From Isoperla grammatica (taxonomy: Eukaryota; Arthropoda; Insecta; Plecoptera; Perlodidae), in NCBI GenBank assembly GCA_945910005.1, contig OX246741.1, forward strand, positions 48,514,239-48,578,238: a stretch of DNA of 64,000 nucleotides, read 5' to 3'. The notes under the pieces are model-generated. The model saw nothing but the letters and a program-made list of their open reading frames with translations, made no database searches and was not told the DNA's origin. Shown in pieces: positions 1-12,332 of the stretch (position 1 is the stretch's first letter; each line of letters opens with the position of its first letter). A program made the position numbers and the translations under genes.

Positions 1-362
1 TAAATCGCTTGTCTGGAGTACAATAATGAATACAACATGTTTCTCAAATTGGGATAATCATTCACTAAAACAAATGATTATTATCATGTCAAAACCAATT
101 CTGGCTCAAACCGGCAAAATACCAGCCTAAAATACTTACACTCTATCTATATACAAAATTCTAAAAGCAAGGTTCAACATTCAAATGGAGTATGTACTAA
201 TTTTAGTGGGTCCAAAAAACGACCTGACTTAGAAGTTTATCGAACGTTCGCTAGGGGATGGAAGGACCTTGTAGCAAATATTTGTTGGCACTGATTTCTA
301 GTCCTTTCCTTTGACAGCAACAACAATACAAACAAAGGAAGGCCATGTATTAATTTTAATTT

Positions 363-665
363 GAATAGGGCACTAGCAACACCAAAATACAACAATGAAA
401 CAAATGAATTGAATTGATGGACAAACAACAAGCTGTCAAAAAATAATTTCTTCTGATTTTGGGAAAAAAAAAAAAAAAAAAAAAAAAACACATACACAAC
501 TTTCACTAAGTCGTTGTCTATCATTAAAAGTTTTAAATGGCGAGCAGCTACACTTGTTTTTATTTCTATGGTTGCAATTTTATTATTTTGACAGCTTATT
601 GTTTGTCCATCAGTTCAATTCATTTGTTCCATTGTTGTCTTTTGGTGTTGCTAGTGCCCTATTCA
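363..665. repeat. Inverted repeat around a poly-A run
   Basis: The segment at about 363-446 (GAATAGGGCACTAGCAACAC onward) reappears as its reverse complement at about 577-665 with few mismatches. A run of more than 20 A lies between the arms at about 464-489. The structure could fold into a long hairpin. It is either a foldback element or two head-to-head copies of one repeat. No coding potential is seen. Confidence 0.7.
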
Positions 666-983
666 TAGTTCCCACGTGACGTCACAGCGGCCATGGTTGC
701 GAAACAATTGAGGAGGACCAATCGTAGATAATGGGCAAATACTAGTCAAATTTAATAAATAAGCCTAATTTAGAATTTAAAAGGTAAACAAAAGTAATAC
801 AAAAATAAAACATTACCACACATACCAATTTTATTTCAAAAACAGACTGGATTTTAAAGAACGAAGAATTTAAGTGTTCTGTCATATCGGCCTTCAATTG
901 TTTCTCCATGGCAAGGTCAAAGTTTGTTCACAAATGTGGCCGCCACGCGCAAAGATGTGACGTACGTGCAACCTATGAATAGG
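657..983. mobile_element. MITE-like element with terminal inverted repeats
   Basis: The left end (657-693) starts CCCTATTCATAG and continues into a CACGTGACGTCAC word. The right end (938-983) is its imperfect reverse complement, ending CTATGAATAGG. The interior is AT-rich and non-coding. The left end overlaps the outer edge of the preceding inverted repeat, so the two may be one composite. No clear target-site duplication was found. Confidence 0.55.
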
Positions 984-2547
984 CACCGTGTGTTAGTACA
1001 TACAGCGCTATATGTGGCCAAATTTAGCAACTTATTTTTGAAGATTGTATTCCGCGGTTGAAAACAGTGCCGGATATTATTGTGAAATATCTTAATTTTT
1101 ATAAATATTGTTTGTTGGTTGTTGTGTTTTTATTTTGTTTTGTTGTTTTTATGTGCGTTTCTTTTCGTTTTTCTTTGTCTTGTTTTATTTGTGTTTGTTG
1201 TGTGTTTTTTGTTGTTTGCAAGTCTAAAACGTGTCCTGATTTAAATGGCGCCTTGCCTTTAAAGATGGACTGATGGTATTCATAATCTGCCCAAAAATTT
1301 TAAAAGCCGCCACAATTTGCCATTATCGACGTGGGAAGAACGACGCTGCTTCATCTGAAAGTTGCGTGACATTGCCACTTTGAGCGCTTCATTCGTTTTC
1401 ATTATCGCCCTCAGAGGGCAAACTCTGTGGTTGAATATTTTTATGATTGATAAAAGCGTTTCCGACGTCTGATTATGTATCCTCACGAACTGTTTTGATC
1501 GATAAGTTATACTTTTGAGAACGAAACCGTAAAATAACCCTAATTCAAATATTTGCCTCATTTCGTTTGTAACGAGCATACGATTAAGAGCAACTCTACC
1601 CAACAAAAGGTCCTATCTGTAGTTCAGTACTCTCTCAATTAACAGAAAGAATAAATTGTGTTTTAAAATTACGGTCCAACGCCAAACATTTTTACAATGC
1701 TGCTCGCAGATACCTTGGAGACTTTCTTTTGGCTTTGATGTCTTATCAGTCACCAAGGCTGAAAGGACAAAATCATTTCGGAAAAGGGTGTTTACTTTGC
1801 AAGTTGTGTTTTTCTATCCAAGCTCTTTGTATGCCCTACACGAAACATCAAACATTTTCAACTTGTGATATCCTCGATCAAAAGAATTTAAAAGAGGCGC
1901 TAAGGAATTGCAAATTTGAAATGGGTAGATTTTGATACTATGATTATATTTTTCTCTTTTGAGAATGTGGCGCGAGTTAACGGAGGCGTAAGGATTTCTT
2001 CATTTTAGTATGCAAATTGAAGTAAGCATTGAGTGGTCCAGGCGCCTCCAAACACCAGCGCAATCCGGGCAGCAGAGACAAAACTTACACCGTCTCTTAC
2101 GAGGAACGCTCGCTGGGTGGACAATGTAGACCTTACACCGTCTCTTACGAGGAACGCTCGCCGGGTGGACCATGTAGACTTCATAAAAATATTTACCATC
2201 CATCACAATTGACACTCATAGGATAAACGACATAGACCTCACACACAGTTTGTGTACACCGAGAACTCGCAGCAAGCACAAAGTACATTTAAGGCTGTGC
2301 GGGCATGGTTTTTCCGTTTTCTAAAATATGTCCAACGTACCCTAGTTAAGCTTGGAAATAGAAACCAGAACTTCTAAAAGTTACAAATTTATTTTTTTCG
2401 TAATTTTAATTGTACCGGTACCGTAGATATTGCTAGATGTACGCCGCTTCATTCAAAACATAACTTCGCCCAGAAATACACATTTGTGATAGCCAACTTT
2501 TATTGTAGTTAATGGACATACTTTGTTCTAGGACGTGAGGAATTTTC
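984..2547. other. Intergenic, no recognised gene
   Basis: Apart from a 48-bp tandem dimer near 2.1 kb, nothing here is recognisable. The open frames on either strand are short, lack splice context or a credible start, and resemble no family I know. A patch at about 1320-1440 is less AT-rich, contains the palindrome GCCCTCAGAGGGC, and could be regulatory; that is a guess from composition only. Confidence 0.5.
2084..2179 (+). repeat. 48-bp tandem dimer
   Basis: Two adjacent 48-bp units start at 2084 and 2132, both beginning CTTACACCGTCTCTTACGAG, and differ at a few positions. The unit is a multiple of three and is open on the plus strand (16-residue repeat containing YTVSYEERS), but there is no supporting exon structure. 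Confidence 0.75.
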
Positions 2548-2667
2548 AGTTCGTTATCTTAAATGGTATGTGTGCTATGATTTTTCTCATCTACCGGTAC
2601 AAAATAGCTCATTTGTACCGATAGATGAGAAAAATCATAGCTTACATACCATTAAAGATAACGAACT
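2548..2667. repeat. 120-bp hairpin (short foldback element)
   Basis: The left arm starting AGTTCGTTATCTT at 2548 is repeated as its reverse complement ending at 2667. The arms are about 55 bp, nearly perfect, with a tiny AT-rich loop near 2605. It looks like a minimal MITE. Only one copy is visible in this window. Confidence 0.75.
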
Positions 2668-4812
2668 TAAACGTATTTAAACCCCACACATGACAGTCGC
2701 AGTAATTACAATGTAGACATTACATGCATTTTTAGCACACACGTATAACTCTCATGAAAGAAGATTATTCTTCGTATGTTCTATTATTATACAGTAGTCT
2801 ATATACTTGAATGAACATATTTTAGAAAGAGGAGTGCAAAGAACGCAGAGACAACGGGATAATAAGGTATAATCGGAGATAAAGGCTATTGCATGAGTTT
2901 AATAATGTGTGAAAGAAAGAATCAAAAATAAGAAAGAACCTTTCTAGGGGACCTGGTTTCGAGTCCCAGCCGGTGCTTGTTTTTATATCTTTATTTCACT
3001 CTTAGTGCGATTTCCAGTACACCCGTATGGGTGTGTTTGGGGGGAAATATAACTGTTTATACGAATTAATCATTGTCATGGAGATAAGAAAAAACAAAAC
3101 AAATAAACTAGGTTCTAGTTGTGTTTTAGCAGCGAGTGTCCGCCAGTGCGTGGAATCAAGTCTGAGCAAAGAGTGCTGATAGGATGTTTGGTGTTGCAGG
3201 CCACACAATTCCCAAGCCATGAATATCAAGCAGATATGTTTCCGCCGAGTCTTTTCCATATCGCCCCCCCCCCCCCCCCCCCCCCCTCCAATAGACGCGC
3301 GCACAACACGCGAGGGCAAATGCACTCGTTTTCTGCGCTCTTAGAACAAATGGGAGGTGCAGCCGCTATATATTCCGTCAAGTCTAGGCCCTGTCTTGCG
3401 GAACACGCGATTAAAATTGCTTTAAAATGATTTTAAATTGTTCCAAAATAAAATCAAAATATGTCATCCTATAGAGAATGTAATGCTTTTTCTTATGAAT
3501 GGCTTTTTATTTCAATAAATATTTCTTCTGTTTTGCAGAGAGGTGTCCAGCAACACGACATTAGTAATGGTAATTAAGAACACCTGAAAAACGGAAATAT
3601 TGATTGGAACAAAGAACAAACAATTCAAAGGAAAGAGCAGTGCTTACGGTTACCATTCTTGAGATGTAAGAACCGTTCATTTCCCGCCATTTTATCACAT
3701 AAGACTATCCATTCGGATTCCTCATTAGGGCTCGGTGTATGTTGGTGCATAATTAGTGCAATAATTACATGCAATCAAAATGTCAATACACGTTTTGAGG
3801 GGGGGGGGGGGGGTTACCATTAAGTTGGCCCTCCCCCTTAATTAATTAAATACTCGATTATGGAAGTGGTGCAAAAATTAAATTTGATGTTGTATTTTGG
3901 TGCAAAATTAGTGCAATATTTGGGTTCGGGTTTTGGGTATAATATCTGTTTGGGGGGGGCTAACTTAATTGACCTTCGTTGCCAAACGACTTCAGAGCAC
4001 GTCACCTGCATAATATCGTACCACAATTAAATGCATAGCCTGGATTACATTATCACACTGTCAAATTAATTTGATAACACTTGTCTCATTCTGATGCATA
4101 ATTTCAATGTCCCCACAAGCCGACCAATTAGCGGACAGTTCCTTTGTCCAGGCGTGTAAGCGTACATTTGGCGGGAACAGCGAACAGCCGCGCGCAACTA
4201 GCGCAGCCTAGCGGCATTCATCGGAACCAGCGAGACGGGAATCCGGTGTACTAACATATGTACCCAGCAATTACACACACGTATTCGCGCGCAAGCATGC
4301 ACATACATTATTGCCAGTGGGAAGGGAAGCTAAACTTCCATGAAAAACAACAATTACACTTGAAGTAATATAGTAATTATGTCTTTACACTCGTCAAGCG
4401 AAATAGTTTTGAAGTTATATAGTTTCTTGCAGAGAAAGAAATATAAAAACTAAATGAAGACGAAGAAAAGGAAAATGTTTTTTAAATGTATACCGCTCAT
4501 AGAGAACTACAATACACATAAGTTAAAATATATGTGACTGTCTCCAATATAATGATAATATAATTATAGAGGAAGTAAGTGATTATTTTTTTCTTTAGAT
4601 GATGATGATGATAGCTTAATCAACAACGATGAAGAGGTAATGAGTGAGTAACTAACGACTTCAAAAAATGCGCATACCTCAGCAATGTGTAATGTGGTAG
4701 CACACATACGTTTGATATTAAAACGTACTTTAGGTAGTTTTTATTAAACCTACAAACCGGAAATTGGAATATAAAGCTTTTAGGCTTAGGCATATTGAGA
4801 CTTAACCGCATC
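2668..4812. other. Intergenic, retroposon scraps and poly-C/G runs
   Basis: A B-box-like word (GGTTTCGAGTCCC, about 2952-2964) suggests the end of a tRNA-derived SINE. There is a C run near 3265-3287 and a G run near 3799-3815. The segment 4120-4260 is GC-richer than its surroundings and lacks repeats, so it could be a regulatory element. No gene is recognised. Confidence 0.4.
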
Positions 4813-5090
4813 ACTCTCTTCCGAAATACTAGTTACCGTTGGTTAGAGCAGATTGGACGGTTCGAAAGCTTGTATAACAGCTTCGTTCTTCGCGTCAGCA
4901 GCCCAAGTTAGTGGAGGAACCTATATGAATGGTCAAAGCTACACCGTCCTTTCGGATGGGACGTATTGGTACTTTTCGACAGGAGTAGGCTACGTGCCAG
5001 TACCAGGCTTCCCCTCCTCCCTTCCTCATTATCATTCATCAATCATCCCTCATCAGGCTAAAAGGGGGCATCGTGCCCTACACTGGTATT
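4813..5090 (+). mobile_element. SINE body, headless copy of the 5S-type SINE
   Basis: This stretch matches the body of the element at 15985-16235: the shared words CGTTGGTTAGAG, GGTTCGAAAGCTTG, AACAGCTTCGTTCTT, GGTGGAGGAACC-like and TTTCGGATGGGACGTA occur in the same order, followed by the same CCCCTCC...CATCAATC tail. The 5S-rRNA-like head of the other copy is missing, so this copy is 5'-truncated. It also lacks the segment AAAGCCAATGGTCCCC present after GGGACGT in the other copy. Confidence 0.75.
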
Positions 5091-5319
5091 AATTACAGTC
5101 AAATATATAATTAAATACCGCCTAAGTCGTTCGAATGCTGTGACAACAAGTGGTTCAAACGTAGTATTCTCTACTCATTATGACACTGTGCTGTGCTAGC
5201 TCGTATTAATATAACTCAATCGTAGCATTCGCCTTAATATGACTGAGGAAAGTGTTGGAACACCCTTCAGTCAGGATGGCCTGTTGCCGTGGGCTGTGGC
5301 AACAAAGCACCTTAATAAA

Positions 5320-5405
5320 TGGAATCCACTACTGAAAATCAGTTCTTGTAACTGAATAGGTATATAAACTATTAATACACATTTTGATTTTGTATTTATT
5401 CATTT
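5320..5405 (+). repeat. Retroposon 3' tail, type B (diverged)
   Basis: The order CACTACTGAAAATCAGTT...TTGTAACTGAATAGGT...TTTATTCATTT follows the better-preserved tails at 41075-41175 and 43541-43660 and the reverse-strand copy at 29045-29137. It is probably a LINE- or SINE-derived 3' end. Confidence 0.5.
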
Positions 5406-5652
5406 ACAATAAAGCGAACACGTAATGTATACAGTTTCTGCTATTCGACATCAAAACTCTCTTACATGTTTGATTGAAATGTATTAGAAATAAAAAGATA
5501 AATAATAATTCACATAGACAAGTTACTTTCGTTGCCCGATAAGATTGGAATGGAATTGAAATAACGATTGGGCTGCGTCGTGAGTAACTCACTTGATGTG
5601 TCCGTCACGACTCTACTCTCTGAAGCTGCCCGTTGAGATGTCAATTTATTTC

Positions 5653-5686
<34 letters not shown>
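5653..5686. repeat. (ATA)n microsatellite
   Basis: About eleven perfect ATA/TAA triplets. Confidence 0.9.
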
Positions 5687-5692
<6 letters not shown>

Positions 5693-6060
5693 AACGGTTA
5701 TAACAATCAATTATTGTAAAGTAATAACAAATACACCGATGCCAACGCTACATCAACAACAAAGTCAATGAAAGCAACAACAACATATAAAGGACATACA
5801 ATAAACAACATAAGTATAACAGAAGATAAATAACAACAACGTATATGTTGGGAATGGGAGTGAGGGGGGAGACGGTTGGCGAGGGGGGTTATCGATTTTA
5901 TATACATTATTTGCCATTGGATAAGTACACTGCACAAAATAATACGTTACAAATTATAAATTCTTACTTCTAAATTTTGGATCACCTTCTGCTGCTATCC
6001 TGCAATAAGCGCGTATACCGTTTGTTCAGTAGGTCTGCGTTAATGCTTGAATATTTTACC

Positions 6061-6340
6061 GATAGAGGTGGCTGAGCGGTAAGACGCGAGACTCTAATTC
6101 GGGAGGTCGCCGGTTCGATTCCGGCCACTGGCAGTTCTGACTGATGGTTTTTTCCGAGGTTTTCCTCGGTCGTATAGGCGAATGCTGGGACTGAGTCATA
6201 CTATCAGCCCTCGGACATCCCTTCTCAACTATCCAAACACCCTAATAAACCCTAGTTAGTCACCTGAAGAGGGGCACATCAGGTAAAGCTGGTGCTGCAC
6301 CCTAGAACAGGGATTCCTACAAAGAATAATTAAATTATTT
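6061..6340 (+). mobile_element. tRNA-derived SINE
   Basis: The first 75 bases form a tRNA-like pol III promoter: an A box in GTGGCTGAGCGGTAAGACGC and a B box GGTTCGATTCC, spaced as in a tRNA. The body contains TTTTCCGAGGTTTTCCTCGG and GCGAATGCTGGGA words, and the element ends in an AT-rich tail near 6330. The tRNA-like part is followed immediately by SINE body, so it is a SINE and not a functional tRNA gene. Confidence 0.75.
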
Positions 6341-7930
6341 TTGGCTTGTTTAACTATATAACACTACGAGTTCTAAAACATTTCACTAGGCTTCAACATC
6401 CACTAAATCTCCGCTAGGAGTGCGCTGACTCCGTAACTTCGACGAGCTACCACCCTAGAAGAATCTTAGCTATATCACAGTTGTCTGTGGCTATACTAGT
6501 CCCAATGAAAGTATTCGCATACCGATCTCAGGTCATTGTCTACTGTCCCCCTTTAACCGCGCCAATTGAGAGAAAATCAACAGGTTCCTGGCGTTCTTTC
6601 ACACATACGTACACGCACGGTTCCGTTTAGTCGAGTGCACAGGCGGTTTGGCCACACCCACCGTTACAGGTAACCAACGGAAGGTCTTAAATTATCCCCA
6701 AATGCACCTGTTTAGATGAGATGGTAGGAATTAGCGAAGTAGAAAAATAAGTTGTCATCTTGTACTCGGCTGTGTCGCAAGCATCAGATCAGAATACTTT
6801 CGTTGGGGCAACTATACCCATAATACTCTCTAGAAGTACAAAGCGAAAGGTAAAGATGACTTCTCGCGTAGTATTTCCCATTTATCACTCTTCAACTTCT
6901 CATTGTGAAGGCAACGACGGAAGTATATAAGCAACAATATGCTCTCTCTAATTCTAAAGAGTAACTCTTTCTCTTTGCTTTTTAGTTTTCTAACTTCCCA
7001 TACTATACCAGACGAGAATTCTAACAAATAACAATTCTAGTATCCAAGATGGAATATCTTCTTATTACTATGTATAGTTACTTCAGTTTTTTTTGTTAAA
7101 TCTTTTTCACCGTTGTTTTTATTTCTTCGGTGTTTTTCTAACGCCAACAATGAGTTGAGTATCAGAGAGTAACGAGACACTTCCTCCACGCTGTGTCGTG
7201 TTTAAGTGTTGACAGCTCTATCTGTAATGACGTTGTGTGGAATTCCAGTTGTTTGCCCGCCCGACATAGATTTACCTCGTCTCTCAGTAGCGTTTCTTTG
7301 GCAAACAAACAAATGTTCTCGTTACTAGTTAATATTTGTAATGTAACTGAATTTCATGAGATACAAATTAAAATGTGTACGCGTGTGTTACAATTAGCGT
7401 ATCTGTATAGTTAATTGGCTAGCTGACATCCATTCCAAGCCAATTTCATTCCATCCACTATGCCAAGGTCACTGTACGGGCCTGTATTCGCCTAGTGCCC
7501 CCCCCCCCCCCACCACTACCCACACCCCTCCTAACACTGCGTATAACATTATTTATTAACTTATTGTTAGAGATAGCTCTTTTAAGCATTCATTTTCTCT
7601 AAATTTAGCATTAATTATTTTAAATGACTCATTTTGTAGCAAATATTTTTCTTTTCATAAAAATCTTGATTATGAGGGGTGAGGGGATTTTTACACTTGT
7701 TGTTATAGAAAATTATGTCTATTTACTTGGATAAATAAGCTTCTCAGAAACAATTCGATACATCTTACAATTATTGTGCTTACTTGTAACCGAAAGGGTA
7801 AACAAAGATATCTACCTTAAAATTTAATTTTAACAAGTAAATTGCGTTTTTTGTTTATTTTTTGTTTTTGTTTGTTATTTTTACAATTACAATTAAATTA
7901 TATTATAATAATATCTTGGGGGAAAGTAAA
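6341..7930. other. Intergenic, no recognised feature
   Basis: AT-rich unique sequence with a C run at about 7499-7511. No convincing exon, RNA gene or repeat was found on either strand. Confidence 0.5.
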
Positions 7931-8056
7931 GTCGAGCTACGTATGTGATTTGTTTATAGTTGCTATGGAGATTGTTCTTCATATGGAAAATAGCATGTAA
8001 TAAAACAATTCCATAGCAACAAATCCTGGCCAATCCTCTGCATCGACGTACTCGAC
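7931..8056. mobile_element. MITE, family with core GTTGCTATGGA
   Basis: Imperfect terminal inverted repeats (GTCGAGCTACGT at the left, ACGTACTCGAC at the right) enclose an inner palindrome with GTTGCTATGGA on one side and TCCATAGCAAC on the other. The core AAAATAGCATGTAATAAAAC is identical to that of the element at 50296-50430, so the two belong to one family. Confidence 0.75.
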
Positions 8057-8593
8057 AGCTATAGGTCAAATGACGTCATCCGAATTAGATCCATTGCATA
8101 TCGCCGGTGTCGTCATAAGGAGAAAACAGTTTTGGGGGGGGGGAGGAGGGGGGTTGAGAGGAGGGGGTGTTCAAAAATAATAACTGCCAAATGCAAGAGA
8201 TGACAACATGAAACGAGGTATCACATCCTGATTGTAACTCTTCAAGCTTCGTTGGGCATGAGGGCACATCGCGATAATGACATTAAACTAAGTTATCGAC
8301 GGAAATGTTTTGTACAAGGTTCCTAATTGACCCGTTGAGAAGCGGTAGCGGTCCGGCCGGGCCTGTCAGCGCTATCAGCGGCGCATCTTGGAACTAATGA
8401 GCTGGAGAAGTAACAACAGCGCTGAGGCCTTCAGACAGTCAGACATGCATCACACGTGGACAAACGCGATTCGATTTTGTAGACGTTGTCTTCTATGAAA
8501 TGTTTTGAAAATAAAACAAAACTTATTTTATGTTTTGAGATACGTCAGAATGGCTTCGTTTACATACTGATTCAAATATACCTTTTTCATTTT
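8057..8593. other. Intergenic with possible regulatory patch
   Basis: A G run lies near 8134-8160. The segment 8260-8440 (around GCGCTATCAGCGGCGC and AACTAATGAGCTGG) is markedly GC-richer than its flanks, non-coding and non-repetitive, which is the look of a conserved non-coding element. That cannot be shown without a second genome. Confidence 0.3.
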
Positions 8594-8745
8594 CAGAATT
8601 GATCTATGGCCCTTAGATAGAGCTAATCACGGTCCTCTAGATCTTCCATGAGAACAATGCACAACAGTGAAAAATGCACCTTAACGTAACTATCAAGGAC
8701 CCTTAGATAGACCTAATCACGGCTTTCTAGATCAATGCTGAAAAT
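8594..8745 (-). repeat. MITE-like repeat with TTTTTCAGAATTGATCTA ends, copy 1
   Basis: It shares TTCAGAATTGATCTA, CCTTAGATAGAGCTAATCACG, CTCTAGATCTTC and CTTTCTAGATCAATG words with the copies at 56200-56330 and 57133-57285, which lie in the other orientation. The ends are inverted repeats of each other. Confidence 0.7.
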
Positions 8746-9721
8746 TTCGATTTGAATAATGTAAAATGCAACAGTGAATCATCTCTACATTGTTGCCAAG
8801 TGGGTACATAATAAATTAAAATTAATTTGTGATTGAAGAAATAAGATACTGGCAACATGTCAGAAATAGCAAAACGGGAAATAAATCGCAAATACCGACT
8901 GGACGGAGTGGGTTACAAATTGGTCGAAATAAGTCGACCTTTACTTAGTCAGCATTAATCTGAAATGGAAGTTGTACTAAGTACATTCACAGTAGTTATT
9001 GTGTTTTATTTTATTGTGCTCTGGATAATGACAGCAAAAGCAGATTGTTAAAAGTCGCCAAACAACCAATGTAGAGTTATTTGCACCAAACAGGAAGAAC
9101 TAATGAAAGTAGTGTCACCTTTTTTAACATTTGTCACAATTACATATTATATTAATGTTTTTATTAGTACAATCTGGCAAAATTGTGCTCGACGCGCTAT
9201 TTTTTATATATAATTTTCCATAATGATCACAAACATATAGGTACCGTAACTTCATATTCCTCAATAGTTATATAATGAAATGCTATAATTCGTATACCAT
9301 TACGTAACGTGTACTGCAAATGTGGATTTAATAATGATATACTTATAATGATACTTATCAGTGGTTACACAAACGATAGGGCTGCAATAGTAGGTGACCC
9401 CCCCCCCCCCCTCCCCCCTCTCCAACCCCCACCACTTCCCCTCACACTTTCGTTACCATAAAAAATAAACTGGGTTAGCGATCTTTATAGATGCAAATCA
9501 GTGATATTGAAAATTGAAATATTACGTCAAATCTACAATTTAGAGAATGTAATGATTTCCTTGTGATACTTTCAAGAAAGTTACTGAGTTCTCAAGGCTG
9601 TATAGGGTCATAGGTTAAGGACGCACGACGAAATATATATTTCACTTTGCTCTAAACGTTGGAAACAATAAACAGGCTAAATAGACTTTGTAAAGAAAAG
9701 AGATATATGTTTAACTGTTAG
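8746..9721. other. Intergenic, no recognised feature
   Basis: AT-rich DNA with a C-rich run at about 9399-9440. No gene, RNA or repeat family is recognised. Confidence 0.5.
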
Positions 9722-9729
9722 GATCTGTC

Positions 9730-11324
9730 CAGTGGCGTAGGTAGCTTTCAATAGACGTCACGTGGCGGCTATTATGAGGTACACATTGCTTGTTTACATT
9801 TGTTCTGTGAAGTTCTGTCAATAGAAGACACAGATTTTCCATGAAAAATCACAGTTTTAAAGTCGATCGATGAAGTGAACTACCCATTCAATACAACAAC
9901 TAAACTATTCAAATTAAATGGACATGAAAAAATACTTTTTTTTATTCTAAATTATGAATTTCAAGAATTATTACATGTGAGTAGCATTTAATACTGAACG
10001 TCTTGAAATTATATATTTTTTTTTATTAATAAAGTATATTTATAGTTTCTAATTTGAGTAGATTTGAGGTAAAATTAACACACCAGCGCAAATATCTCGA
10101 AAACGGATTGCGTTCGATCATCTTTTTCAAACGTATTCATGTTAGTCATGAAGTTATCTACATTTAGGACGAAAATTTGTTACAATATATTACTTTTTGA
10201 AGGTGCTACGCAAAGTTATACGATTGAAAGTGTAGGTTTTTGTTCAGTTACAATGTACAACATAGGGAATTCCAACGCATTTCAACACTCAATAAATAAA
10301 AAACTAATAGCGATAGGTGCATATTTTTTTCTACAATATTCACAAGCTTAATCTCAACTTGGAGTACATACAATTTGAATGATTTATATTACATGTGCAG
10401 TTATCATCGATCGACTTTAAGCCGTATAGATTGACGTGTGCAGGTAAAAGTTCAAGAAAATGATAACACATGCAAATTATTGTCTTCAAACAAAGTTTTC
10501 GCGTTCGTATTTTGTTTTCAGTCATAATACGGAACCTTCGTTTGAAAACAGTTGATGTGTCAGTCAAAGGACATCTGCAATATTGCAACAATGCAGTGTC
10601 GGAAGAACGTAAACAAATGTTTACAGAGTACCGCTACCGTGCGATACCGGAAATGACGTTATTGCAAGCTCCCTTTATGCGGTGTTTACGGGCCCCGCAA
10701 CCCGGGGGCCCCCTCGAGTACATCCGATTTATAATAAACTTTTGTGTAGGAACGTATTTAAGATTTCTCGATTTCTCAGATTCAGAATAGCAAAAAAGTT
10801 AAGCTTAACTTACAAATAACATAATAACAACCTTTATTAGGTCTCTGCAGCCAAAGCTGTTGCCACATGACACAGAATAACATACAATAACGTATATCAA
10901 AACGAAAACTGAAACAAATTACACTTAACAAAATTTACATATAAACTAAACAAAATTACGAATACAAATGGTGCCTAAATATAGAAATAGACCACCGAAA
11001 TACGCACAGAACAATTTCATCAGTGAGACTGGGTGGTAACTGGAACGATTTCTGAAATTTCTCGAAAACCCCGGGGATTGTGCCCCTAGCACCTATCATA
11101 AGACAAGACCCATTACTCTGATATCTTTCAGATTGTAATAGGTCTTATAACAGGCACTAAACAACAATTAGTAACAAACGTAGGCCTAAGTAATCTGGTG
11201 CCAGACATACTAGTTATTGTTCTACGATGCGTTGAGTACTACCGTTTGGTTTTCAAGCCTCAAAAAGTGGGGGCCCAAAAATCCAAGTTGCATACGGGCC
11301 TCGTCATTTTGAGTTACGCCACTG
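9730..11324. mobile_element. Non-autonomous hAT transposon with 8-bp duplication
   Basis: The element begins CAGTGGCGTA and ends TACGCCACTG, a perfect 10-bp terminal inverted repeat of the kind used by hAT transposons. It is flanked by a perfect 8-bp direct repeat, GATCTGTC, at 9722-9729 and 11325-11332. The 1,595-bp interior shows no transposase: no long open frame and no RNase-H-like or BED zinc-finger sequence. A LINE-like 3' end in reverse orientation appears to be nested at about 10800-10990 (its complement reads AGAGACCTAATAAAGG). It must have been mobilised by an hAT transposase encoded elsewhere. The intact duplication suggests a fairly recent insertion. Confidence 0.92.
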
Positions 11325-12332
11325 GATCTGTCACACTATATATTGCACCAGAATATTTGATCTATTGCGTTATATGTTTGAGAATGTTTGCTGACTAAAA
11401 GTAACAGAGCTGTAACGTGAAAGGGATATCGCAAGCTGGATCATTGAGCGATGCAAATCGTCTCCGGCTGGCTACGAAATATGTAGTTCTTATTTTCATC
11501 CAAAGATATATAGTCCTTTGCATAACGAGAATGACGGTATAAAATTTGGGTCAAAGGATGGCATATATCAAATGAAAGCTTAAGACGAGTTCTTTTCATA
11601 AAACCATGATATACCTCTGGCAAATCCAGCTTTCTATGTCAAAACTAGGGTTGAAGGTCAAATTTGTAATTTTTTTAATAATTTTTAATTAAATAGTTAA
11701 AAGTGTTTGTACGTTTTATCATGCACTTTTAGTAAGGTAAATGTATTATGTTTCTTTAAAAAAAATTAAATTACCCATTTAGCCTTTTTTGACCTTAATT
11801 GAGGTCAATTTCCTCAAAATGGGTAATTTTTTAAATTTTCTTCGATTTATTGGCCAATATTCATTGTATCAACGTACTTACTCATAAATACGTAAAAATG
11901 AATAGTTCTTATTGTTCTCACATTGTTTTCACGGTATTCATTCAAAATGGCGGTCAAAGGTCAATAGGTAAGTATCGTCAAACTAGGTCTTGTAACTAAA
12001 ATATTACTTGTGGGTACTCTAAAGACGCAGAATTTTAACTGCAATTACAATAACGAATAACAATATAATGTTTTAATCGTAAGAGAATGTAATCATCATA
12101 TAACTTATAAACTACTTAAGATTGTTACTGAATTTCTAATTAATGTCCTCAGACATCAGGGTATTCTTGAATGGGTGTGCAACTGCAACAAAATACATTT
12201 TTAGAAAAGAGCATGACCATGCTGAGATACGTGATATGATAGTATGATATGATATCTGTCCTAGCAGTCACTGTCTAGTCGTCAAATTAATCAAAATTGA
12301 AGTCAAAATCACTCAAAATTGAAGTCGTCAGA

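Noticed and set aside
1280..1606. A 108-codon frame on the minus strand
   Set aside because: No domain, signal, splice context or repeat support; its length is within chance for this sequence.
3002..3430. Frames of about 105 codons on both strands
   Set aside because: Both run through the poly-C tract (Gly or Pro runs) and show no family resemblance.
6061..6135. A functional tRNA gene
   Set aside because: The A and B boxes are good, but the acceptor stem is poor and the body and tail of a SINE follow.
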